A DNA stretch of 18,757 nt from JACDAN01 sp046714355. GTDB lineage: Bacteria; Actinomycetota; Thermoleophilia; Gaiellales; Gaiellaceae. Location of the stretch: contig JBKKAR010000105.1 in the NCBI GenBank assembly GCA_046714355.1, positions 1 through 18,757 of the forward strand, written 5' to 3'. The position numbers and the translations under genes were made by a program. The notes beneath the pieces were generated by a model. It ran no database searches, was not told the origin of the DNA, and saw only the letters and a list, made by a program, of their open reading frames with translations. Shown in pieces: positions 6,834 to 13,227 of this stretch (position 1 is its first letter; every line of letters starts with the position of its first letter).

Positions 6834-7721
6834 GTGGACGCCCTCCTCGAAGCCCGGATAGCCGAACTCCGTGACGATCGTCAGCACGGAGCCAGCTGGA
6901 TGGCGCGCCAGGCCGTCGAGGCACTCGCCGAGATGGCCGAGCAGCACACGGGAGGCAGCGAGGAGCTACTCGACGAGCTGCACCAGGCAGGCCGTAGGCT
7001 CGCGGCGACACGCCCGGGGGTCGGAGCGATCGCCGGCGCCGTCGGTCGGCTGCTGGCCGCCGGGCGCCACGAGAGCCACCTCGAGCCCGAGGAATTCCGA
7101 CGGATGCTTCAGGAAGAGGCTCTCGGTCTCACCGAGGGCCGCATTCGCGCCCCTGCCTCGATCGCGATTCAGCTGCGGGAACGGCTCGACGGAGCGACCG
7201 TGCTGACCCACTCGGCCTCAGCGACGGTGCGCGAAGCGTTCCAGCACTGCTCGCCGAGCAAAGTTCTCTGCACCGTTTCTGCCCCCGTCGAGGAAGGGCG
7301 CCAGTTCGTGGTGGACATGCGGGAGGCGGGCCTCGATGCGGAGCTCGTCGAGGACGCGGACGGGCCGGGCCGTGTCAGCGAGACGACGGTGCTCCTGCTC
7401 GGGGCGGACACGGTCTTCCGGGACGGATCGATCTGCAACAAGGTCGGGACGATCCCGCTTGCCAAGGCCGCGCTTGCCGCGAGCGTCCCGATCGTCGTCG
7501 CCTCCGAGGTGATCAAGCTCGCGCCCGTGCCGGGAGCCCAGGCTCCTGACCTTGCCGAGTTCGAGCGGGAGCTATTCGAACTGGTGCCCGCCGAGCTGAT
7601 CACCGAGATCGTGACGGAGGAGGGGGTCTACACCCCGGATGACATCGCGGCGCTCGTCGACCGCGTGCCCTTCCTGGTCGGGGGCTACGAGCTAGTGGCC
7701 CCGGCCGGCGTGAGCGGCTAG
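6834..7721 (+). CDS. eIF-2B alpha/beta/delta-family protein (ribose-1,5-bisphosphate isomerase / MtnA superfamily)
   Basis: A 295-aa protein of the IF-2B family (PF01008), whose bacterial and archaeal members include sugar-phosphate aldose-ketose isomerases. The N-terminal half (1-115) is helical. The Rossmann-like half shows TVLTHSASATVREAF (122-136), KVLCTVSAPVEEGRQF (143-158), LLLGADTVFRDGSICNKVGT (187-206) and VPIVVASEVIKL. MtnA and R15P isomerases carry a catalytic Cys in a THC motif, but this protein reads THS (125-127), as in non-catalytic eIF2B-like members. Isomerase activity is therefore uncertain. The start is GTG 6834; the open frame upstream only overlaps the GT2 gene. It is divergent from the glycan operon with 27 bases between start codons, so co-regulation is plausible. 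It ends against a strong hairpin. Confidence 0.85.
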   Translation: MDALLEARIAELRDDRQHGASWMARQAVEALAEMAEQHTGGSEELLDELHQAGRRLAATRPGVGAIAGAVGRLLAAGRHESHLEPEEFRRMLQEEALGLTEGRIRAPASIAIQLRERLDGATVLTHSASATVREAFQHCSPSKVLCTVSAPVEEGRQFVVDMREAGLDAELVEDADGPGRVSETTVLLLGADTVFRDGSICNKVGTIPLAKAALAASVPIVVASEVIKLAPVPGAQAPDLAEFERELFELVPAELITEIVTEEGVYTPDDIAALVDRVPFLVGGYELVAPAGVSG

Positions 7722-7722
7722 T

Positions 7723-7750
7723 TCGCCGAAAGTCTCACGACTTTCGGCGA
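7723..7750 (+). terminator. Hairpin directly after the eIF-2B-family gene
   Basis: An 11-bp perfect stem (TCGCCGAAAGT/ACTTTCGGCGA) with a 6-base loop starts two bases after the stop codon. No U-tract follows, as is common for actinobacterial terminators. It probably ends transcription of the eIF-2B-family gene. Confidence 0.7.
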
Positions 7751-7830
7751 CCGCATTAAGCCGGGCGCTCGCTTCGCGATCGCGCGGCCCAGACTTCTCT
7801 CGGCGCTTCCTCGACCTAGATCCTGACCGG

Positions 7831-7855
7831 GTGTGGCGGGCGCAGCCCGCCCCAC
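7831..7855 (-). terminator. GC-rich hairpin after the second DegT gene
   Basis: A stem GTG-t-GGCGGGC with loop GCA pairs to GCCCGCC-c-CAC, giving 10 bp around one mismatch. It lies 15 bases past the minus-strand stop at 7871. With the 7723-7750 hairpin it fills the 149-base gap between the convergent genes. No T-tract is seen on either side, so it may work in both directions. Confidence 0.65.
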
Positions 7856-7870
7856 GGCGGTGTCAAGGCA

Positions 7871-8938
7871 TTACGCGCCGAGACTCCGCTTCAACACCTC
7901 GGCCACCCGGTCGAGATCGTCGTCCGTCAGCCGGTTGTGGAACGGCAGGGCGAGGGCCCGCTCGAAGGCAGCATCCGCGCCCGGAAATGGACCCTGGTCT
8001 GCGTAGGCAGCCAGGCGGTGGAGCGCGTAGGTGCCGATCTGCGCCTGGATCCCGGCCTCTCTGAGGGTCGCGAGCGCCTCGTCGCGCCGGTCGACGCGGA
8101 CGACGTACGCCTGCAACCCGTGCCGGTCACCCTCCTCGGCGGACGGAAGCCCGACCACGCCCTCCAGCCGCTCCGCATAGCCCGCCGCCAGCCGCTCGCG
8201 CTCCTCGAGCAGCCGCTCCAGCCGCCCCATCTGGGAGCTGCCGAGGGCGCAGAGGATGTCCGGGAGCCGGTAGTTCAGTCCGGGCGAGTTGATCTCGAAG
8301 TCTCCGCGCGGCTCGATCCCGTGGTGGCGGAACCGGCGGATGGCGTCGGCGATCTCCACGTCGTCGGTCGTCACCGCGCCGCCCTCCCCCGTCGTGACGA
8401 TCTTGCGGGGGTGGAACGAGAGGCAGCCGAGGCGACCGAGCCCGCCGCAGGCGCGTCCCCTGCTCCGGGCGCCGAGCGCGCCGGCGGCGTCCTCCAGCAG
8501 CGCGACACCCTCAGGCGCGACACCCTCGAGCGACTCCCAGGGCGCCGGGCGGCCGAACAGATGGACGACGAGCACGGCCTTCGTCCGTTCGGTCAGCGCC
8601 TGGGCGACCGTCTCGGCCGTCAGGTTCATCGTCTCGGGATCGACGTCCACGAGCACCGGTCGGGCACCGGCGAGCGCAACGACGTTCGCCGTGGCGGGAA
8701 AGGTGTAGGCGGGGACGATGACCTCGTCGCCCGGGCCGATCCCGAGCGCTAGTACCGAGAGGTGGAGCGCGGCGGTCCCGGACGACACGACGACGGCGTG
8801 CTCGACCTCGCAGGCAGCGGCGAGCTCCGCCTCGAACTCGTCCACCTTCGGCCCCATCGTGAGCTGCCCGCTCTCGAGTACCTCTGCGACGGCCGCGAGC
8901 TCCTCGGGGCCGAGATCCGGCCAGGCGAGCCGGATCAC
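7871..8938 (-). CDS. DegT/DnrJ/EryC1/StrS-family PLP aminotransferase (second copy)
   Basis: A 355-aa nucleotide-sugar aminotransferase. It has SGQLTMGPKVDEFE (23-36), VSSGTAALHL (51-60), GDEVIVPAYTFPATAN (70-85), LLEDAAGALGA (148-158; Asp150) and CLSFHPRKIVTTGEGG (172-187) with Lys179 as the expected PLP lysine. The SFHPRK form is typical of PseC/ArnB/DesV-like members, whereas the copy at 2629-3729 reads ATKN. The two are therefore not recent duplicates and probably use different keto-sugars. Start GTG 8938 sits in a GTGA overlap with the stop of the upstream SDR, so the pair forms a two-gene operon. The open frame upstream merely overlaps the SDR gene. The product is probably an NDP-amino-deoxy sugar. 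Confidence 0.93.
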   Translation of the reverse strand: MIRLAWPDLGPEELAAVAEVLESGQLTMGPKVDEFEAELAAACEVEHAVVVSSGTAALHLSVLALGIGPGDEVIVPAYTFPATANVVALAGARPVLVDVDPETMNLTAETVAQALTERTKAVLVVHLFGRPAPWESLEGVAPEGVALLEDAAGALGARSRGRACGGLGRLGCLSFHPRKIVTTGEGGAVTTDDVEIADAIRRFRHHGIEPRGDFEINSPGLNYRLPDILCALGSSQMGRLERLLEERERLAAGYAERLEGVVGLPSAEEGDRHGLQAYVVRVDRRDEALATLREAGIQAQIGTYALHRLAAYADQGPFPGADAAFERALALPFHNRLTDDDLDRVAEVLKRSLGA

Positions 8939-9906
8939 GCCGGCGCCGGCTGGCGCTCTCTGTACCACGCGATCGTGCGGAGCAGGCCGTCGTCGAGATC
9001 CACCTTCGGCTCCCAGCCGAGCACCTTCCGGGCCTTGTCGATGTTCGGGATCCGCATCTCGACGTCGGTGTAGTGGAGCGGGCGGAAGATGATCTCCGAG
9101 TCGGCCTCCATGAGCCGCCGGATTCGCGTCGCCAGGTCGTACACGGTGACGACGGAGCGCTGGTTCCCGATGTTGAAGACCTCCCCGACTGCCTCCGGGC
9201 GCTCGAGGATCAGGAGGAGGGCGTCGACGAGGTCGTCGACGTAGCACCATGCGCGGATCTGCGAGCCGTCCCCGTGGATCACGAGGTCCTCTTCGGCGAG
9301 CACGGTCTCGATGAAGGCGCGAATCGCGCCGCCGCCGATCTGCCCCGGGCCGTAGACGTTGAACGGCCGGATCGAGCAGGTCGGAAGACCGAACTCGTCG
9401 TGGTAGGAATGGGCGAGATGCTCTCCCGCGAGCTTGGAGACCGCATACGTCCAGCGGGCCTCGCCGACCGAGCCTTGCGCCGTCTCGTGGATCTCCTCCA
9501 CCTTGTAGGCATGACGCCCGAAGACCTCGCTCGTCGAGAAGTCGACCAGCCGCTCGACGGTGTCGCTGGTCGCGTGCGCCGCCTCGAGGACGTTGGACGT
9601 GCCGATCAGATTGACGCGCATCGTCCGCACCGGGCTCTCGAGCACGGTGTCAACTCCGGCGATTGCGGCAAGGTGGACGATGTGGGTCGCGCCCTTCATC
9701 GTCTCAGTCACGAGCTCGGCGTCGAGGACGTCGCCCTGGACGAAGGTCAGGTTGGGATGCTCCGCGAGCTCCGTGCCGCCCATCGCGTCCCGGTGGAGAT
9801 TGTCGTAGACGAGGATCTCGTTGTCGTCGATCAGCCGCCGGCTGAGGGTTGTGCCGATGAAGCCGGCCCCTCCGGTGAGCACAATGCGTTTACCTTGAAG
9901 TGGCAC
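8935..9906 (-). CDS. NAD-dependent epimerase/dehydratase (second SDR)
   Basis: A 323-aa extended SDR for nucleotide sugars. It has an intact cofactor motif TGGAGFIGT (11-19), YDNLHRDAMGGTEL (34-47), GDVLDAELV (58-66), HLAAIAGVD (78-86), VDFSTSEVFG (121-130), RWTYAVSKLAGEHL (151-164; Tyr154/Lys158) and RPFNVYGPGQIGGGAIRAF. The C-terminal part has the sugar-binding helix PNIDKARKVLGWEPKVDLDDGL. Motifs fit UDP-glucuronate decarboxylase/4-epimerase/4,6-dehydratase-like enzymes; which reaction it runs cannot be set from sequence alone. Start GTG 9906 is preceded at 6 bases by TAGACT, fitting a leaderless transcript. It forms a coupled pair with the DegT enzyme at 7871-8938. Confidence 0.9.
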   Translation of the reverse strand: MPLQGKRIVLTGGAGFIGTTLSRRLIDDNEILVYDNLHRDAMGGTELAEHPNLTFVQGDVLDAELVTETMKGATHIVHLAAIAGVDTVLESPVRTMRVNLIGTSNVLEAAHATSDTVERLVDFSTSEVFGRHAYKVEEIHETAQGSVGEARWTYAVSKLAGEHLAHSYHDEFGLPTCSIRPFNVYGPGQIGGGAIRAFIETVLAEEDLVIHGDGSQIRAWCYVDDLVDALLLILERPEAVGEVFNIGNQRSVVTVYDLATRIRRLMEADSEIIFRPLHYTDVEMRIPNIDKARKVLGWEPKVDLDDGLLRTIAWYRERQPAPA

Positions 9907-10317
9907 GCGGCGAGTCTAGTGGTGGTTCTGGCGCTCCTGGCGGGATGCGGGGGGCGGGGCGGCGACGGCAGCAGCACCACGCCGTCGCAGAGCCCGACCG
10001 AGCTCAACATCACCGTCTGGCCGGGCGGCCGGTCAGGCGATAAGGAGGAAGCGACTCTTCGCTGCTCGCCCGCCGGCGGAACCCTTCGGGACGCCGACGA
10101 GGCGTGCCGGCGGCTCGACAGCATGGAGCGCCCGTTCGTCCGGCCGAGCGGCCAGGTCGTCTGCACCGAGATCTACGGCGGCCCGGCCGTCGCCGAGATC
10201 CTCGGCACCTTCGACGGCACCGAGGTGAACGCGACCTTCGCGCGGAGCGACGGCTGCGAGATCGCGCTGTGGGACCGCCACCAGTTCCTCTTCCCGGTCG
10301 AGCCCGACTCGCCCTAG
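9895..10317 (+). CDS. Subtilisin-inhibitor-like (SSI) family lipoprotein
   Basis: A small secreted lipoprotein of 140 aa. The proposed start TTG 9895 gives a signal peptide MKWHAASLVVVLALLAGC with a Lys-bearing n-region, hydrophobic core and lipobox LLAGC (Cys18). A Gly/Ser/Thr linker follows to about residue 34. The mature domain matches the SSI-like pattern: LRCSPAGGTLRDADEAC (55-71), VVCTEIYGGP (88-97), ILGTFDGTEVNATF (102-115) and DGCEIALWD (119-127). Its four cysteines (57, 71, 90, 121) would make two disulfides. The classic Streptomyces SSI reactive loop (CPMVYDP) is replaced by CTEIYGGP, so protease inhibition is not assured. GTG 9919 is an alternative start but would leave no charged n-region. 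With the TTG start it overlaps the 5' end of the divergent SDR gene by 12 bases. Confidence 0.82.
   Translation: MKWHAASLVVVLALLAGCGGRGGDGSSTTPSQSPTELNITVWPGGRSGDKEEATLRCSPAGGTLRDADEACRRLDSMERPFVRPSGQVVCTEIYGGPAVAEILGTFDGTEVNATFARSDGCEIALWDRHQFLFPVEPDSP
9913..9918 (-). promoter_or_regulatory. Candidate -10 element (TAGACT) for the SDR-DegT pair
   Basis: On the minus strand TAGACT is followed by CGCCGC and then the GTG start at 9906. The 6-base spacing suits a leaderless message. No good -35 box is seen. The hexamer lies within the signal-peptide codons of the divergent lipoprotein. Confidence 0.45.
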
Positions 10318-10336
10318 TGCCTCTTCACGGGCACTA
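10315..10336. terminator. Bidirectional hairpin between convergent lipoprotein and permease genes
   Basis: A perfect 7-bp stem TAGTGCC/GGCACTA has an 8-base loop. Its left arm begins with the TAG stop of the lipoprotein gene, and the right arm ends one base before the TAG stop (plus-strand CTA, 10337-10339) of the permease. The whole gap is 19 bases. Confidence 0.6.
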
Positions 10337-11302
10337 CTAGGCGAGGCGGATCCGGGGGTCGATGACCGCGTAGAGCAGGTCGACGATCAGGTTGGTGACG
10401 ATTACGGCCATCGTTGCGAACACCGTGATCCCCATGACCGTCGGCAGATCGAAGCCGTCGAGCGCCAGCAGGGCGCTCCGTCCGAGGCCCGGCAAGCCGA
10501 AAACGGTCTCGGTGAGGATCGCGCCGCCTAGCAGGAGCCCGATGTCGAGCCCAAGCAGCGTCACGATCGGAAGCATCGCGTTCCGCAGGATGTGCGACCG
10601 CATGACGACCCATTCGGGCGCACCCTTCGCCCGCGCCGTGCGGATGTAGTCCTCGTTCAGCGTCTCGAGGACGGTGGCGCGGATCATTCGTGTGTAGAGG
10701 GCCGCGTAGAGCAGCGCGAACGTCACCCAGGGGAGGACGAGCGAGTGCGCCCACTTCACGGGCCCTCCGCACTCTGTCGAGGGGTTGAAGAGGTCGCAGT
10801 AGCCGCCCAACGGGGTGAGCCCAGCCTTGTAGCCGACGAAGTAGATGAGGATCAGCCCGATCCAGACGGGGTGTGCGGAGATGCCGAGCAGGACGAAGCC
10901 CATCGCGCTCCGGTCTAACAACGACCTCGGGCGCAGCGCGGAGACGATGCCGATCGGGAGCGCGATCATCATCCAGAGGATCACGCCGCCGATGATGATG
11001 CTCGCAGTGATCGGGGCGGCATCCTTGATGATTGCGGTGACCGGCTGGCGCGTCGCGTAGGAGCGGCCCAGCGACTGGTGGATGACGATGCCCTCGACGA
11101 AGCTCGCGTACTGCTGCCACACGGGCCGGTCGAGCCCGACCTCCTTGCGCACGCGCGCGACCTGGTCGGGCGGGCATTGCGCACCGCAGATCAGGCGGGC
11201 CGGCTCCGCGGGAACCAGGAAGAAGATGATGTACGACACCATGGTCACGGCGATGAACAGCACGCCGGCCCAGAGCAGTCGTCTGACGAGATACCGGAAC
11301 AT
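10337..11302 (-). CDS. ABC transporter permease, DppB/OppB type
   Basis: A 321-aa inner-membrane permease of the peptide/nickel (BPD_transp_1, OppB/DppB) class. The N-terminus MFRYLVRRLLWAGVLFIAVTM is the family signature. Membrane helices lie near 10-30, 100-123, 133-156, 185-205, 245-265 and 288-312. The ATPase-coupling loop is seen as NEDYIRTARAKGAPEWVVM (216-234). Cys39/Cys43 and Cys169/Cys178 lie in predicted extracytoplasmic loops and may form disulfides. Start ATG 11302 follows GGTGGAGAG, a good Shine-Dalgarno though close to the ATG. No partner DppC, DppD/F ATPase or solute-binding protein is next to it, which is unusual. Substrate is unknown (peptide, nickel or sugar are all possible). 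Confidence 0.93.
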   Translation of the reverse strand: MFRYLVRRLLWAGVLFIAVTMVSYIIFFLVPAEPARLICGAQCPPDQVARVRKEVGLDRPVWQQYASFVEGIVIHQSLGRSYATRQPVTAIIKDAAPITASIIIGGVILWMMIALPIGIVSALRPRSLLDRSAMGFVLLGISAHPVWIGLILIYFVGYKAGLTPLGGYCDLFNPSTECGGPVKWAHSLVLPWVTFALLYAALYTRMIRATVLETLNEDYIRTARAKGAPEWVVMRSHILRNAMLPIVTLLGLDIGLLLGGAILTETVFGLPGLGRSALLALDGFDLPTVMGITVFATMAVIVTNLIVDLLYAVIDPRIRLA

Positions 11303-11327
11303 CTCTCCACCCGGTGAGACTGGGCGC

Positions 11328-11333
11328 GAAGGA
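11328..11333 (+). promoter_or_regulatory. Shine-Dalgarno GAAGGA deciding the TTG start at 11339
   Basis: GAAGGA followed by five bases (CGCAG) and TTG 11339 supports this start over the in-frame GTG six bases later. Not all operon heads here are leaderless. Confidence 0.55.
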
Positions 11334-11338
11334 CGCAG

Positions 11339-12589
11339 TTGGACGTGATAAGCAGCGCTAATCACCAGAACGGAACGCCGACCGTGCTCTTCGTGGGAGC
11401 CGGTCGCCACCAGCGGCGTGCCCTGGCCCGTCTGAGCGAGCTGGGCGTGCGGCTCGTGGCCGTGGACAGGAACCCAGACGCCCCGGGCCTCGCGCTTGCC
11501 AGTGTGGGCGAGGTCGTCGACGCCCTGGACGTGCCAGCGGTGGTCGAGGTCGGGAGACGGCACGGAGTCGACGGCGTGATGACATACGCCGCCGACCGCG
11601 CGGTCCCCGTCGTGGCAGCAGTCGCCGAAGCGCTCGACCTGCCGGGGATCGGAACGGAGACCGCCCACCTGATGACGAACAAGATCGCCATGCGCAGGGA
11701 GCTCGCCGAGGCCGGCGTCCCCCAGCCGCGCTTCGCGGCGGTGCGGACGCTCCACGAGGCGCGCTCGGCTGCCGGCGTTGTCGGCTTCCCGGCCGTCCTC
11801 AAGCCCGCCGACTCGGCGGGTCAGCGCGGGCTCTTCCTCTGCCGGTCGCTCGACGACCTCGAGCGCCACCTGCACGCGTCCCTCGTCCAGTCGACCGAGC
11901 AGGAGGCGATTCTCGAGAGCTACCACCAGGGTCTGGAGGTGAACGGCCTGCTCGTCGTCCGCGACGGTGAGCCCGTCGTCGTGACGCTGTCGGACCGGCG
12001 GCGGCCACCCGGCCTCGGCTTCGGGGTCGCGATCGCACACGTCTACCCCTCGACGCTCTTCGGCGACGCCCTCGAGGAGGTGAGGCGAACCGGCGTGCAC
12101 ACCGTGAAGGCTCTCGGACTGCGCGACGGGGTCGCCTACCCGCAAGTGCTCTGGAGCGAGGACGGTGTCGCCAGGCTGATCGAGGTCGCCGCCCGCATCC
12201 CGGCCGGCCAGATGGACTCGGTGGCCCGGTACGGCGTCGGTGTCGACCTGATCGAGATCGCGCTTGCACAGGCACTCGGCCGGCCGGTGCCCGACGATCT
12301 CGTCATGCCGAAGACGCAGCAGCCGATGGCGATCTCGTTCCTGACCGCCAGCCCGGGCCCGCTCCCCACCGGCAAGCTCGTGCGCGTGAGCGGGCTCGAA
12401 CGGGTGCAGTCGTTCCCCGGCGTCGTCGAGGCGGAGCTCTACTTCCAGGAGGGCGAGACGATCCGGCCGGTGCAGCTGGACGGCGACCGGCGCGGCTACG
12501 TGATCGCGCTGGGCGCCACGAACCTCGACGCCGTCGAGCGCGCGGAGTCCGCGGCGCGGCTCCTCGACGTGGAGGTCGAGGCGGCGTGA
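11339..12589 (+). CDS. ATP-grasp carboxylate-amine ligase-like protein (ATP-grasp 2)
   Basis: A 416-aa soluble ATP-grasp protein. It has a preATP-grasp domain (TVLFVGAG 15-22, VDRNPDAPGLAL 42-53), the NK(I)AMR(R) helix (114-120), FPAVLKPADSAGQRGLFLC (150-168; Lys155 and flexible loop), LESYHQGLEVNG (192-203), FGVAIAHVYPS (228-238) and LIEVAARIPAGQ (280-291) at the metal site. As in ATP-grasp 1, the expected Glu-x-Asn reads EVA. Similar EVxxR sites occur in L-amino-acid-ligase-type ATP-grasps, so dipeptide or aminoacyl ligation is possible. It is the first gene of a plus-strand run in which each gene overlaps the next by 4 bases (GTGA or ATGA), ending at 16371. Substrates are not known. Confidence 0.88.
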   Translation: MDVISSANHQNGTPTVLFVGAGRHQRRALARLSELGVRLVAVDRNPDAPGLALASVGEVVDALDVPAVVEVGRRHGVDGVMTYAADRAVPVVAAVAEALDLPGIGTETAHLMTNKIAMRRELAEAGVPQPRFAAVRTLHEARSAAGVVGFPAVLKPADSAGQRGLFLCRSLDDLERHLHASLVQSTEQEAILESYHQGLEVNGLLVVRDGEPVVVTLSDRRRPPGLGFGVAIAHVYPSTLFGDALEEVRRTGVHTVKALGLRDGVAYPQVLWSEDGVARLIEVAARIPAGQMDSVARYGVGVDLIEIALAQALGRPVPDDLVMPKTQQPMAISFLTASPGPLPTGKLVRVSGLERVQSFPGVVEAELYFQEGETIRPVQLDGDRRGYVIALGATNLDAVERAESAARLLDVEVEAA

Positions 12590-13227
12590 GCTGCGGATTC
12601 TCGCTCGAGCATTACCGGGAGTTGCTGCGGGCGGCGCTTGACGGCGGCTATCGGTGGACGATGTTCGGCCAGGAGCCGCAGCCGGGCGACCTCATCCTCC
12701 GGCACGACGTCGATCTGTCCCTGGAGGCGGCGCTGCGGATGGCGGAGCTGGAGGCGGAGCTGGGCGCGCGCGCCACCTACTTCCTGATGACGCAGAGCGT
12801 CTTCTACAACCTCGGCTCGTCGGAGGGTCGGCGGGCGCTCAACCGGCTCCGGGAGCTCGACCACGGCGTCGGCCTCCACGCCGTCTGGCCGAACGTCGAA
12901 CTCGACGACCGCTTCGATCCCGTCGTCGCCTGGCACAACCCGAACCCCGACTACATGTCCGAGCCCGTCGACGGCGTCGTCAACGTCATGGAGCCGCCGT
13001 ACTTCGAGGCCGATCATTACCGGTCGGACTCGAACCAGCGTTGGCGACACGGTTGCCCGCACGATCAGCTTCGAGGCGCGGAGTTCGAGTGGCTCCAGCT
13101 CCTCACCCACCCGGAGATCTGGGTCTACCCGGGCGAGACCATGGGCGAGACCATGAACGCGATGCTGGACGCCGAGCGGGACCGGCGCCGCGAGCTGCTC
13201 GCGGAAGACCGTATCGACCTCTCGTGA
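12586..13227 (+). CDS. NodB-like polysaccharide deacetylase-superfamily protein (WbmS-like)
   Basis: A 213-aa protein with LILRHDVDLSLEAAL (36-50), ARATYFLMTQSVFYN (61-75), HGVGLHAVWPN (93-103), YRSDSNQRWRHG (145-156) and THPEIWVYPGE (174-184). These fit the compact deacetylase-like family of O-antigen clusters (WbmS type) rather than classic NodB/PgdA enzymes. His40/Asp41/Asp43 and His98 are candidate metal or catalytic residues. The classic HSxxH is reduced to one His, so chemistry may differ from N-deacetylation. No signal peptide or membrane segment is seen, so action in the cytoplasm on a nucleotide- or lipid-linked sugar is likely. The GTG start overlaps the ATP-grasp stop by 4 bases. 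Function in detail is unknown. Confidence 0.75.
   Translation: MSCGFSLEHYRELLRAALDGGYRWTMFGQEPQPGDLILRHDVDLSLEAALRMAELEAELGARATYFLMTQSVFYNLGSSEGRRALNRLRELDHGVGLHAVWPNVELDDRFDPVVAWHNPNPDYMSEPVDGVVNVMEPPYFEADHYRSDSNQRWRHGCPHDQLRGAEFEWLQLLTHPEIWVYPGETMGETMNAMLDAERDRRRELLAEDRIDLS

Noticed and set aside
7751..7860. Possible third copy of the structured element in the convergent gap
   Set aside because: It has GC-rich hairpins with GCA or TTC loops, but lacks the CTCCC/TCCG internal loop and the following 11-bp stem. Better read as terminators.
9073..9894. Plus-strand open frame that continues into the SSI-like lipoprotein
   Set aside because: This part is antisense to the SDR gene and shows no protein motif. 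The lipoprotein signal begins only at TTG 9895.
12654..13223. Open frame upstream of and in frame with the flippase
   Set aside because: Pro/Ala/Arg-rich out-of-frame translation of the NodB-like gene. The flippase starts at GTG 13224 or ATG 13239.
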